Positions 50,493-60,560 are shown, numbered from the stretch's first letter. The stretch is DNA of 64,000 nucleotides from Caprella mutica (GCA_947561585.1 CANNZV010001461.1:160441-224440), one strand, 5' to 3'. Program-made: numbers and translations. Notes: generated from the sequence alone by a model not told the origin.

Positions 50493-51023
50493 GGGGTACG
50501 GTCAAGAGCCCCTCCCGGTCAAGAGCCCCCCCGGTCATGAGCCCCCCCGGTCACGAGCCACCCCGGTCACGAGCCACCCCGGTCATGAGCCACCCTAGGT
50601 CATAAGCCCCCCTAGGTCATAAGCCCCCCCGGTCACGAGCCCCCCCCCCCCCCCCTCCATGTTTTTTTAATCCTTATTTACCTAGTTAAAACAAATGAAG
50701 AACTACTTAGATAGAAATAACTGAGGGTTGCTAATGTAGTTTGCTGTATCCGCTAGATTGTTGTACTGCACACTTCATGATTGTTTAATGACCTGGCAGG
50801 GGGGTTTGGGGGGCGGCACGCCCCCCCCGATATACATATATTTTATGTCTAATCAGTAATGAACTACAAAAGTGTCAATAAGGATTAAATAAAATAGGTA
50901 AATAAGGATTTAAAAACAGGGGGGCTCGTGACCGGGGGGGGCTCATGACCTAGGGGGGCTCATGACCTAGGGGGGCTCATGACCGGGGGGGCTCTTGACC
51001 GGGGGGGCTTATGACCTACACCC
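50493..51023. mobile_element. Foldback-type element with GGTCACGAGCCCCC arrays, nested
   Basis: The left arm (about 50499-50656) has about nine units of the type GGTCATGAGCCCCCC. The right arm (about 50929-51017) has five inverted units. Ends read inward are GGGGTACGGTCAAGAGCCC and GGGTGTAGGTCATAAGCCC. The flanks ATTGGGGAG (50484-50492) and ATGGAGGAG (51024-51032) match at seven of nine positions and may be a decayed 9-bp target duplication. The core, about 270 bp, is homologous in inverse orientation to the core of 52731-53176. Poly-C runs up to about 17 bp lie at the arm edge. The element lies wholly inside 49729-51517, so it inserted into it. The open frame 50303-50605 crosses the boundary and is not a gene. 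Confidence 0.82.
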
Positions 51024-51525
51024 ATGGAGGAGAGGATGGGGGAGGGGGGCAAAATATAATTGTAATTGTAAAATGAAAATCACGGATGACTTTCAAATTT
51101 ATAAAGCTACTATAAAATTTTGTTTCAACAAGTATACAATTAATCTTAGCGATGAAGGCTTTCAAAATGAGACAAAAGGTGCAAGACATAGAAAACTAAT
51201 TGAATATTCGTGCCTTTGTAAACTTATGCCCTTATTTGAAACACCTTTATGTTTTCCTGTATTTTAAAAATTATGTAGTTGTGGGCTGTTTTCCTGTGGG
51301 CTTTTATACCTGTGGGCTTTTATACCTGTGGGCTTTTATACCTGTGGGCTTTAATACCTGTGGGCTTTTATACCTGTGGGCTTTTTTCCTTGTGGGCATT
51401 TTTCTTGCGGGCATTTTTCTTGTGGGCATTTTTCTTGTGGGCATTTTTCTTGTGGGCATTTCTCTTGTGGGCATTTCTCTTGTGGGCATTTTTCTTGTGG
51501 GCTTCTTTCCGGTCACCGTAATTAT

Positions 51526-52721
51526 ACATTTCTATTCATTCATTTCTATTCCTAAAAATGAAAAATTACCCATTACATACTCATATCTTATATATTCATT
51601 AAAATACAACTAAGAAGTACATTTTCTACTTATTTTGAAAATAATTAAAACTATAGAATTAAATATTGCTACATTTCCATCAAAGAAGACCAATTCAAAT
51701 ATAGGGGTGGGGAATTAGTAATGTCTAAGACCGTGGGACATCAATTCCCCAATTACGTAAGCTGTGACCGATTATTCTCACTGGTTTCATATAGAACATC
51801 ACTTGGACGTTTGGGTGCAAAGTATAGTAAGGTTTGGAAGCTATCAATATACAATAGGAAAATCCCTTCACAGAGATATAAGATCATTCACTGATACAAG
51901 ATAGCCAAAATACTTTTATCTAATTAGTATGGGAAATAGAAAGAGCTCATTTATTAATGAAGAATAGATAGCACTCACTAATCAATCCATTTCCAAAACT
52001 CAATTCAACGCCTAATAACAAATCAGTAAATTCCCTTCCACCTATAATGTCCTTATTTATAATCTTAATAAACTATTATAACACAAAAACTAGGTAGCGT
52101 TCATCCCTCATTTTCCGAACACTATACTTAATATTTCCAATCATTACCTCCAACTATCAAACTAATTAACACACCAACAGCTACTTCCTAGATAGTTATC
52201 TACTTAGTTTAATTTTATAGAATTTAGATACTAAATTTAAATATAGATCCTAAATTTCGTATTCAATTTATCCCTAATATATATAATATTTACTCAGTTT
52301 TATACTTCTGTAGGGTTAAATGCCCAATTACCAGTAACTCCTAGATTGTAAATTACTGAAACTTTAAATCAATTCCTTCAGAGACAATATAACTATTACT
52401 ATATATATTTACATATGTGATAAATCCCAATCTTCTATATTTCCTATGCACTTTACATTTTCATTTCCCCAAGCACAAACAGTGTCACCACACAGCACTA
52501 TCGGGACAACCTATTGAAACCCTCCTATTTTTAACTTTAAAACTCCTAATTTAATGTATAGAAAAAAGTGAAAATTTTAGCTTGAATTTCATTAAAATAT
52601 GTACATCCCATTTCAACATCACAACGTGAAATATATTGAGTTTGAAATATTGATACATCCAAGAGGAAGCTCAATTTTTTTTTTCAAATTTGGGTTAACA
52701 AACTCTTGTTTCGTCTCCTAT
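51526..52721. other. AT-rich non-coding sequence, no feature seen
   Basis: Between two foldback elements, with no open frame, repeat or transposon end that I can support. Confidence 0.45.
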
Positions 52722-52730
52722 TGTCCTATA

Positions 52731-53176
52731 GGGTGTAGGTCATAAGCCCCCCCCCCCTCCCCCCCCCCCCCCGGTCAAGAGCCCCCCCGGTTATGAGCCC
52801 CCTCGGTCAAGAGCCCCCCCGGTCACGAGCCCCCCTGTTTTCAAATCCTTATTTACCTATATTATTTAATCCTTATTGACACTTTTGAATAGTTCATTAC
52901 TGATTAGACATAAAATATTTGTATATCGGGGGGCGTGCAGCCCCCTGAACCCCCCTGCCAGGTCATTAAACAATCATGAAGTGTGCAGTACAACAAACTA
53001 GCAGATACAACAAACTACATTAGAAACTCTCAGTTATTTCTATCTAAGTAGTTCTTCATTTATTTAACTAGGTAAATAAGGAGTAAAAAACAGTGAGGGG
53101 AGGGGTCTCGTGACCGGTGGGGGGGGGGGCTCTTGACCGTGGGGATCATAACCGGGGGGGCTCTTGACCGTTCCCC
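52731..53176. mobile_element. Foldback-type element, second copy of the GGTCACGAGCCCCC family, perfect TSD
   Basis: Ends read inward are GGGTGTAGGTCATAAGCCCC and GGGGAACGGTCAAGAGCCCC. They are flanked by a perfect 9-bp duplication, TGTCCTATA (52722-52730 and 53177-53185). The left arm (about 52737-52838) and right arm (about 53100-53170) are inverted arrays of the same unit as the nested element at 50493-51023. The core (with AATCCTTATTTACCTA and ATTCATTACTGATTAGAC-like stretches) is its reverse complement. The two copies are therefore members of one family inserted in opposite orientation about 1.7 kb apart. They differ in unit number and order, so arms change faster than the core. No coding capacity. 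Confidence 0.88.
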
Positions 53177-53185
53177 TGTCCTATA

Positions 53186-53985
53186 ACACTGTTTGATACA
53201 ATGGTGCAATTTCTGTAACTATATCGTCATCAAAAGAAAGAAGTCAGTGAGAATAATCATTTAATATTTAGAATCCGTAATCTGTTGCTATTTTTCAGTT
53301 TATATCATTCTAGTAAGGAGGGTAATTCAATTCAAGTGATTGACAGTCGATCATTGAATAATATTTTGTATATATCATTATACATTAAATTTGGAAATTG
53401 TAATTTTCTTACCGTTTCATGATTTGTGCGATTGCTTGTCTTGAGAATACTTCTCAATCTCAGTCGTGTATTGCAAGTGATTCGTCATAATTATTATTAT
53501 TCTCGACCTGGGAAATTTAAAGTGAAAAACTTTAACTCTAATTTCAATTTAAACATTCTTTTTTTAATTCGTCTCCAATATTTGATTTTAGGTACAAAGG
53601 TTTAACCAGTATGGAGGACATTTAAATATAATAAAATAAATAATTTATTGGTGACTAATATAATTGGTGCGAGTGCCTGGTCGATAGGGGTAAGGATTCG
53701 ATCACGGCGAAAGAGGAAGAAGATCGAAAGAGTCCACCAGGTCTCGTCACATGATTTAGATTTTAGAATAATAACTGAGGCCGCAGTGAATTGAAAGGGA
53801 ATCTTAGATTTATTTAAACTAGAGAAAAAACATAAGATATATAAATTACAAAGGACTCAATTTATAAAGAAAAGTACAAGTTACAAAGGACTTAAGAAGT
53901 TGAAAATTTAAATTCTTCTGTAATTATAATTTCTAAACCAGCATGTATTAGGTTTTATAAAAACTGACTAACAAGTCAAATATAT
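53186..53985. other. Non-coding sequence, no feature seen
   Basis: Contains a less AT-rich patch at about 53670-53760 (GTGCCTGGTCGATAGGGG, GATTCGATCACGGCG). It is reminiscent of a retroelement or tRNA-like segment, but it does not fold into a tRNA that I can support. No gene was recognised. Confidence 0.4.
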
Positions 53986-55512
53986 TAGTGTTTCAAAGAA
54001 TAGTATCTAAGTGTTTCAAAGAATAGTATCTAAGTGTTTCAAAGGATAGTACCTATCTAAGTGTTTCAAAGGATAGTACCTATCTAAGTGTTTCAAAGGA
54101 TAGTACCTATCTAAGTGTTTCAAAGGATAGTATCTAAGTGTTTCAAAGGATAGTGTCTAAGTGTTTCAAAGGATAGTACCTATCTAAGTGTTTCAAAGGA
54201 TAGTATCTAAGTGTTTCAAAGGATAGTATCTAAGTGTTTCAAAGGATAGTATCTAAGTGTTTCAAAGGATAGTATCTAAGTGTTTCAAAGGATAGTATCT
54301 AAGTGTTTCAAAGGATAGTATCTAAGTGTTTCAAAGGATAGTATCTAAGTGTTTCAAAGGATAGTATCTAAGTGTTTCAAAGGATAGTATCTAAGTGTTT
54401 CAAAGGATAGTATCTAAGTGTTTCAAAGGATAGTATCTAAGTGTTTCAAAGGATAGTATCTAAGTGTTTCAAAGGATAGTATCTAAGTGTTTCAAAGGAT
54501 AGTATCTAAGTGTTTCAAAGGATAGTATCTAAGTGTTTCAAAGGATAGTATCTAAGTGTTTCAAAGGATTGTATCTAAGTGTTTCAAAGGATAATATCTA
54601 AGTGTTTCAAAGGATAGTATCTAAGTGTTTCAAAGGATAGTATCTAAGTGTTTCAAAGGATTGTATCTAAGTGTTTCAAAGGATAATATATAAGTGTTTC
54701 AAAGGATAGTATCTAAGTGTTTCAAAGGATAGTATCTAAGTGTTTCAAAGGATAGTGTCTAAGTGTTTCAAAGGATAGTACCTATCTAAGTGTTTCAAAG
54801 GATAGTATCTAAGTGTTTCAAAGGATAGTATCTAAGTGTTTCAAAGGATAGTATCTAAGTGTTTCAAAGGATAGTATCTAAGTGTTTCAAAGGATAGTAT
54901 CTAAGTGTTTCAAAGGATAGTATCTAAGTGTTTCAAAGGATAGTATCTAAGTGTTTCAAAGGATAGTATCTAAGTGTTTCAAAGGATAGTATCTAAGTGT
55001 TTCAAAGGATAGTATCTAAGTGTTTCAAAGGATTGTATCTAAGTGTTTCAAAGGATAATATCTAAGTGTTTCAAAGGATAGTATCTAAGTGTTTCAAAGG
55101 ATAGTATCTAAGTGTTTCAAAGGATAGTATCTAAGTGTTTCAAAGGATAGTATCTAAGTGTTTCAAAGGATAGTATCTAAGTGTTTCAAAGGATAGTATC
55201 TAAGTGTTTCAAAGGATAGTATCTAAGTGTTTCAAAGGATTGTATCTAAGTGTTTCAAAGGATAATATCTAAGTGTTTCAAAGGATAGTATCTAAGTGTT
55301 TCAAAGGATTGTATCTAAGTGTTTCAAAGGATAATATCTAAGTGTTTCAAAGGATAGTATCTAAGTGTTTCAAAGGATTGTATCTAAGTGTTTCGAAGGA
55401 TAGTATCTAAGTGTTTCAAAGGATAGTATCTAAGTGTTTTAAATGAAAGTATCCGAGTATTTATATTGAAAGTATCTAAGTATTTCAAAGGAAATTATCT
55501 AAGTATTTCTAA
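53986..55512 (+). repeat. 23-bp minisatellite, about 60 copies, with 27-bp variants
   Basis: The unit is AAGTGTTTCAAAGGATAGTATCT. A 27-bp form, in which CTAT is inserted (…GATAGTACCTATCT), recurs near the left end (about 54045-54190) and once near 54780. Another variant pair (GGATTGTATCT followed by GGATAATATCT) recurs as a linked doublet at about 54570, 54660, 55030, 55240 and 55310, which marks duplications of multi-unit blocks. The last 75 bp (from 55437) are strongly diverged units. Confidence 0.95.
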
Positions 55513-56960
55513 GCTGGGTCTCCCCCTCTTTAAGTTAAATTTCCATTTATTTAGGAATATCACCGGGTTATTGTTATAGAATTCGTGTGAATTTTCCTTG
55601 AAGATTAATTTGTCACCTGCGTTGAATTCAGATTTAACCTACCTAATTTCCCCAGGTGTATTATATTGGCTAGTATTATTGAATAAAAACTGGTGCTACA
55701 TAATAACTTATAATAGGTAGTATAAATTAAAATTAATGAAAGAGAACCTATACTAAACAAACTGAAGAAATTTTAAATTTTGTAAAATTTGAAATAATTT
55801 TGTAGCTTACATTTTACAGAATGCAAATATTAAACCAAAAAAATATTGATCGTCATTCATCAGTGTATACAAATGCGTGTACGAATAGCACAGTAGCATA
55901 GAATTTTTGTCAATAAAATACAGTTAACAGTAATTGTAACTGAGGAATGACTGTACTTTGATTTCATCAGTTCACCGGTCTATCGTACTGGGTAAATCTC
56001 AAATAATTTGATATTATATAACAAATAAATGAAATAATTGCATATTTAATACTAAACAAAAGTCAAATATTTAAACTTATTTAAATAACACATTCGTTAT
56101 TCAATACCGATATTGGTGAAAATCGAAAGATTACTGATATTAATAATTCGAATTTTCCTTTGTAGTTGTACTGCGTAATAAGTGACTGAGCATGAGCAAA
56201 ATAAAACAAACTTACGAACTGTTAGGCCGATGGTTTAGCATGTTGTGCCTTATAATAAATATTTGAAGATTAGCCTAAATGCGTGTTGAAATGTTCTATA
56301 GTGAATTGGTAATTTTAACAGTTTGCATAACTATCATAACTGTAGTTTCATCAACACTTATGTCACTCTTCATCATCAGCTACATGATTTGGCGGTTCAA
56401 TTGGTCATACTTACCCCCTGAGTAAGCTCCTCTCCAAATATGTATTCAGTGGTACGTATCCTGAAACAGATTACATCAATGAGTATATATAGGTATGGAG
56501 GTAGCATGTCTTGCAAGGAAAAGTGATGCCAAAAAGTGGCGCCATGGGCGTGTCTTCCCCCAATGCACCCCTACCACTCGGTGCAATGGGATTGTATGCC
56601 CCTCCTCCAATGCTCAGTGCTAATCGATTAACAGTCGAGGGAGGTTAAGTTGTCCTGTACTGTTTGTAGCTATCACAATTTTGATAACAAATTATTTACC
56701 AATAGTGACAATTGTGATGTTTTATTTTTGAAAACATATTTTTTTACTAATTGTCGCAATAGGTGAGATTTATGAAAACATTATTTTTTATAGTTGGCTT
56801 CTCATTCAATTTTATTATATTTATATTAAAAGGTAAACTAAAAAGGTTAAATAATCATAACTGTTCAAATCACAACTCATTTTTAACACTACTTTCTGGT
56901 TTAGAGGATATGCTAAGGTAGGCTTGTATTCTTCATTTACTATCTCCTCTCATTTTCCTC
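55513..56960. other. AT-rich non-coding sequence
   Basis: No gene was recognised. A less AT-rich patch at 56500-56640 (TGGCGCCATGGGCG, CCCCTCCTCCAATGC) has no convincing open frame. Confidence 0.45.
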
Positions 56961-56963
56961 TTA

Positions 56964-57594
56964 AGGGCCCCATACACGACACCGATTTCCAACTCCAACA
57001 CCGATCTACAACTCCAACCGCGACCAGATTGGCCCGTGTATGGGCTCCACCAACCCCGATTCAATCACGATTTGCAGATCGTGGTTGGAGTTGGAGTTGA
57101 TCAGAATTTTCTGACATTTTATGGGCGGAGCTTAAAGTCGGGATTGGGGTTGGAGTGGTGTATGGGCAGAAACGACCAAATCTTTTCAGTTGTGCTTTTC
57201 AGTATCTTGTTTTACAATGATTGGTGTAACTAAGGACAAAAGTTCTAGGAAAGTGGGTTCATCCATTCTTAAATAATTCAAGTAATCCTTTGGTTCTGAC
57301 CTCAGTTCTTCCAGCAAAACATTATGGGATAACTTATCCCTCTTTTGAAGCCACGACTTGCACCACTTAGATAGTTTTTTACGCTTTCTATCTGCCTCTA
57401 ATAACAATGCAACATTCGCCAGGTCATCAGAGTCGAGGTCAGACATTGTTCACAGCACAGATAAGCGATTCAACTGAGAAAGATTGGACAAATCGATTGG
57501 AACGTGTGTGGGCACACCGCCAACTCCAACCCCAACCACGATCTGGCTGTAGATCGGGGTTGGAGTTGGAAATTGGTGTCGTGTATGGGGCCCT
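56964..57594. mobile_element. PIF/Harbinger element with internal deletion, TTA TSD
   Basis: The left end AGGGCCCCATACACGACACC and the right end read inward AGGGCCCCATACACGACACC are identical over these 20 bases and stay nearly identical through ATTTCCAACTCCAAC. The 3-bp target duplication is TTA (56961-56963 and 57595-57597), the site preference known for Harbinger. Subterminal copies of CCAACTCCAAC or its complement recur at about 57009, 57085, 57145, 57525 and 57557, possibly transposase-binding sites. The 631-bp element keeps the start of a transposase gene on the minus strand (57186-57446) but lacks the catalytic part. It therefore shows the step between an autonomous element and a MITE. 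Confidence 0.93.
57186..57446 (-). pseudogene. N-terminal fragment of Harbinger (HARBI1-like) transposase
   Basis: The frame encodes 86 residues starting MSDLDSDDLANVALLLEADR. Residues about 28-80 have the conserved N-terminal pattern of HARBI1/ALP1-like nucleases: WCKSWLQKRD, then LLEELR, YLNYLRMDE, FLELL and IIVKQDT. Known family members are about 350-450 residues long and carry a DDE catalytic domain downstream. Here the similarity stops directly after KQDT and the frame closes at EKHN, where the sequence joins the other subterminal region. So the catalytic domain is deleted and the product, if made, could not cut DNA. The initiator was chosen because it gives the expected acidic start just inside the element. 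Its position between matched Harbinger ends confirms the assignment. Confidence 0.88.
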
Positions 57595-57639
57595 TTAGAG
57601 TTTTTGCTAGGTAGGAATTTAGGTTTTATTTTCTTTCTC

Positions 57640-57831
57640 ATTTTCTTCTTCCATCTGTCGGTTCCATCCTTCCCAATCCACATATTTTTGAATTAAGTCA
57701 CTGCTTTTCTGCATACCTGAGCTTGGCCAACGAATCGTGGTAGATGAATTTGTTCACGGAGTCACTTTCCTCTCTGACTGCCTCTTCGAGTCCCTTGTAT
57801 CTAACTTCCTTTTGATATTAGCGATATAGTT
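57640..57831 (-). pseudogene. Coding-like segment homologous to the one at 50018-50260
   Basis: On the minus strand, from about 57831, the sequence reads through YIANIKRKL. After a shift of frame it then reads YKGLEEAVREESDSVNKF and IYHDSLAKLR, and meets a possible donor CTCAG|GTATGC at 57717. Farther on, GACAGATGGAAGAAGAAAAT matches CACAGATGGAAGAGGAAAAT of the segment at 50018-50260 on the plus strand, with TGA at the same place. Both similarity blocks are in the same order, so the two segments are diverged copies. The protein is not recognised; frameshifts make this copy non-functional as it stands. Confidence 0.35.
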
Positions 57832-58240
57832 TTTGGTTCAGAAACAGACTTCAATTCTTTGAGTCATAAGATTTGAGAATAAAAAAGTACCAAGTTGCAT
57901 AGGTGGTTTTTATCATTATATTATTAAACTCAATAGTACTGATTGTAAATGAAGATAATATGCTGCATTATAAGGTGGGATATATTTAATCCCACCATGC
58001 AACTTGTGTTCATGAATGATATTTTTTTGGTGGTTTACGTATTGTCCCACCATGTAACATATGTAACAAAATAGGTAAGTTAAACCTCTTACATATATAT
58101 TGATTGTGTTTGTACATAAAATACTTTTATTTATTATTTACTTCCGTTGTGTGGTAAATAATACATATATTTTCTCCATGCTGATCAGATGTCAACAAGA
58201 GTTATAAGTATTTTTGTATTTGCCTTCAATCTAATAGCAG
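57832..58240. other. Non-coding sequence with an 8-bp hairpin
   Basis: GGTGGGAT-atattta-ATCCCACC (57974-57996) is a perfect hairpin. AAGTTGCATAGGTGG (about 57892) and CCACCATGCAACTTG (about 57993) form a wider imperfect inverted repeat. No gene was recognised. Confidence 0.55.
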
Positions 58241-58387
58241 TCGTGACGTCACATGATCAAGCCGTGACGTCACACTAAGTTTCTGTATATACGTGTATGG
58301 GCCATTGCTTCTTTTCTCTTATCAAGCCGTGACGTCACACTAAGTTTCTGGATATACGTGTATGGGCCATTGCTTCTTTTTTCTTAT
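58241..58387 (+). promoter_or_regulatory. Three CRE-type palindromes (TGACGTCA), two in a 65-bp tandem duplication
   Basis: Exact TGACGTCA octamers lie at 58244-58251, 58265-58272 and 58330-58337. The second and third are in a tandem duplication of 65 bp (58256-58320 and 58321-58387) that differs at only a few positions. TGACGTCA is the full consensus site for CREB/ATF-type bZIP factors in animals. Whether it works as a promoter or enhancer here is unknown; no downstream gene is recognised. Confidence 0.5.
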
Positions 58388-59814
58388 AATGTAATTTAAT
58401 CTCAAACTTTCGTGCAATAAATTAGTCGAAAATAGTCAGTAGCACTGTCTTTCTTTTTGAGAAGTATATGCTTTGACCCATGGATAAATTCTTATATTTT
58501 TTATGGTTTAATACTATTTTATTGTTGTGAATTTATTATGATTTGAGCATACATTCTCTCTGTTCATCTTGTTATTACTGTAATAAAATTATAGTTTTAG
58601 TGAGATGTCAAAGCATAGTTAGTAATCAAATCTTACACTTTTTCGTCATAGAAATCATCTGTATTCGTCATGTAAATAACTATTAAATCTTTAAAAAGTA
58701 GGGTTTGAGAAGGGCATCAGGTAGAGAGAGTTGTTAAAATGAGGAGCGTATCGCACGCACTCCTCTCCTTTCCGTGCTTTCTGTTAAACTCAAGGTATAT
58801 TAACTTAACAAGGTATGCTACGCCTTGATACGAATTTTAGACTCTTCTGCGCATAAACAAATACGCACATACGAACACACGGCCGTGTGCCCCTGCAATA
58901 ATAGATACAGCGACTTAATTAGTTATTTGTATATAAGAATTTTTGCCGTGGTTGTTCATGCTGTGTGCGGATGCACTGAAAAAGTGTAATTGTTCTGATT
59001 AAATTATTTAGGTTTTCTAAAAATGTAGGAATTAGGAAGAAATACACAGGATAAGAAGAGACAGGATCGACAGCTCTTACATAAACGTACTTTGAAGAAA
59101 AACAATACGTTTTTCCCTATTAAACCTTACTAAAAAATATATGAAAAGTTTTCATAATGCTGAATACAGCCAGTTTAGTCCAAAAAAACAAGTTGAAAGG
59201 CATTTTATTCTAAAAAGAATGAATAACAGACCTTGTTTCCATGTAAAAATAATTATCATGGGGCACACGGCTGCACACCAGCCAGCGTCTTTCACAACAA
59301 AACTGTAATCATCTTGATATGAACCTGCGCAATACCATGGCCGTCTATAGTTTATCAGGCCAGCTCATCATGGCGTTTATAAATCAATCAGCTGTTCAAT
59401 GTGGTCCTATGATATCTAATTACTGTCGCTAAAATTAATGGATAAAGATGGCGCACAACATATTTTCTTCGGTTTTTATGCCATTGCACTCTTCATGATG
59501 GTTTTTTCCCCTTGTGCTTTTCATGATGTAAATTAAGGAATGTTCCGGATTATTTGCAATCAAAATTATGTGAATTTATTCATTATAATATATATAAAAG
59601 TGGTTTTTAACTGAACGAATTGCCCAGCACCGGAGGCAAATCAGAGACTCGAAGTTATTATCATATGATACCGATCCTTGTTAGGATTTAAACATTTCTT
59701 CTTGTGTTGTTTTGTTAACTAAGTTCTCTAGTTAGTTTGTTAATTAGGACTGATATGCCTAATTGAGTGATAATTTTGTAGCCTTCAGCACTGCCTAGGC
59801 AGCTAGGCTATAGA
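58388..59814. other. Non-coding sequence, no gene recognised
   Basis: Mostly AT-rich. GAGGAG...CTCCTC (about 58741-58765) is a small hairpin. Less AT-rich patches (58740-58920, 59250-59360) have no open frame that I can support. Confidence 0.4.
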
Positions 59815-60560
59815 TTCCAATTTGGAATATTTTCCAAGTCTATCTTGACATAAATCTGAGCCTAACTTTTGGAATTTTAGATCTCTGAGGGAGATCTTGA
59901 TTTAATTCCTATGTTACCATTAAATTAGCTGAGGGTGACATTGATTTAATTCCTATGTTACCATTAAATTAGCTGAGGGTGACATTGAATTAATTAAGTA
60001 ATCAGACTGCAGAATATGGAACATTTTCCAAGACTCTGCCACAAATCTGAGCTCAACTTTAGAAATTGTATATCTCTGTGGGAATACTTGAATTAATTCC
60101 TATGTAACCATTAATATAGATACAGGAGATTTTGAATTAATTCCTATGTAACCATTAATTTCTGAATCTGCTACTGTGAGTGTGAGACTTGTGAGTCAGA
60201 GAGTAACTGTCTCTCAAATTAAAATCTCTGACTCTGCAGGAGGGGGAGAAGAGACTCATTATGCAGAGTGGTGGACTGGTGGCATGATACCATCCAGTCT
60301 GCAGAATATGGAACAAATCTGAGCCAAATTTTTAGAAAATTAAGATCTCTGGGGATGATCTAACTGATTACTGATCTTGAATTAATTCCTATGTTACCAT
60401 TAAATTATTAATTTAGCATTTTAGCTGAGGATGATTTCGGATTAATTCCTATGTTACCATTAATTTAGCTGAGGGAGATTTTGAATCTGCTGCTTAGAGT
60501 AACTCTCTCTCAAATTATAATCTCTGAGAGTCTGGAGACAGGAGACACATTATGCAGATT
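59815..60560 (+). repeat. Degenerate direct repeats of about 200-300 bp with an inner 44-bp repeat
   Basis: A composite unit recurs starting near 59815, 60010 and 60295. In order it contains TTGGAATATTTTCCAAG-like sequence, ACAAATCTGAGC, AGATCTCTG and TTAATTCCTATGTTACCATT. The last motif occurs at least six times (about 59902, 59946, 60094, 60136, 60382, 60441); the first two are an exact 44-bp tandem duplication. A second phrase, CTCTCTCAAATTA followed by ATCTCTGA, recurs at about 60210 and 60510. No coding sequence. Confidence 0.7.

Larger units (their letters stand above)
49729..51517. mobile_element. Foldback-type element with CCCACAGGAAAAA arrays and perfect 8-bp TSD
   Basis: Ends read inward are GGTTCCCGGAAAGAAGCCCA and GGTGACCGGAAAGAAGCCCA. 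They are flanked exactly by the perfect duplication GTAATTAT (49721-49728 and 51518-51525). The arms are arrays of about 15 bp (GCCCACAGGAAAAAT): about 49741-49903 on the left and 51283-51510 on the right, inverted. Inside each array is a matching unique flank of about 65 bp (about 49904-49972 and 51213-51282, with AACATAAAGGTGTTT and AAGGGCATAAGTT). The core contains a coding-like segment (about 50018-50260) and a second foldback element (50493-51023). The long open frames across the arms come from the repeat. Confidence 0.88.

Noticed and set aside
49639..51613. Several overlapping frames encoding lysine/glycine/proline or phenylalanine/valine/glycine repeats
   Set aside because: They translate the CCCACAGGAAAAA arms in different frames of both strands; no single frame is favoured.
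53670..53760. tRNA- or SINE-like segment (GATTCGATCACGG resembles a B-box)
   Set aside because: I could not build a cloverleaf or find a matching A-box and poly-A or poly-T tail.
57036..57683. Frames at 57036-57233, 57407-57598 (plus) and 57450-57683 (minus)
   Set aside because: They lie across the Harbinger ends and subterminal repeats, or are shadows of the transposase fragment on the opposite strand.
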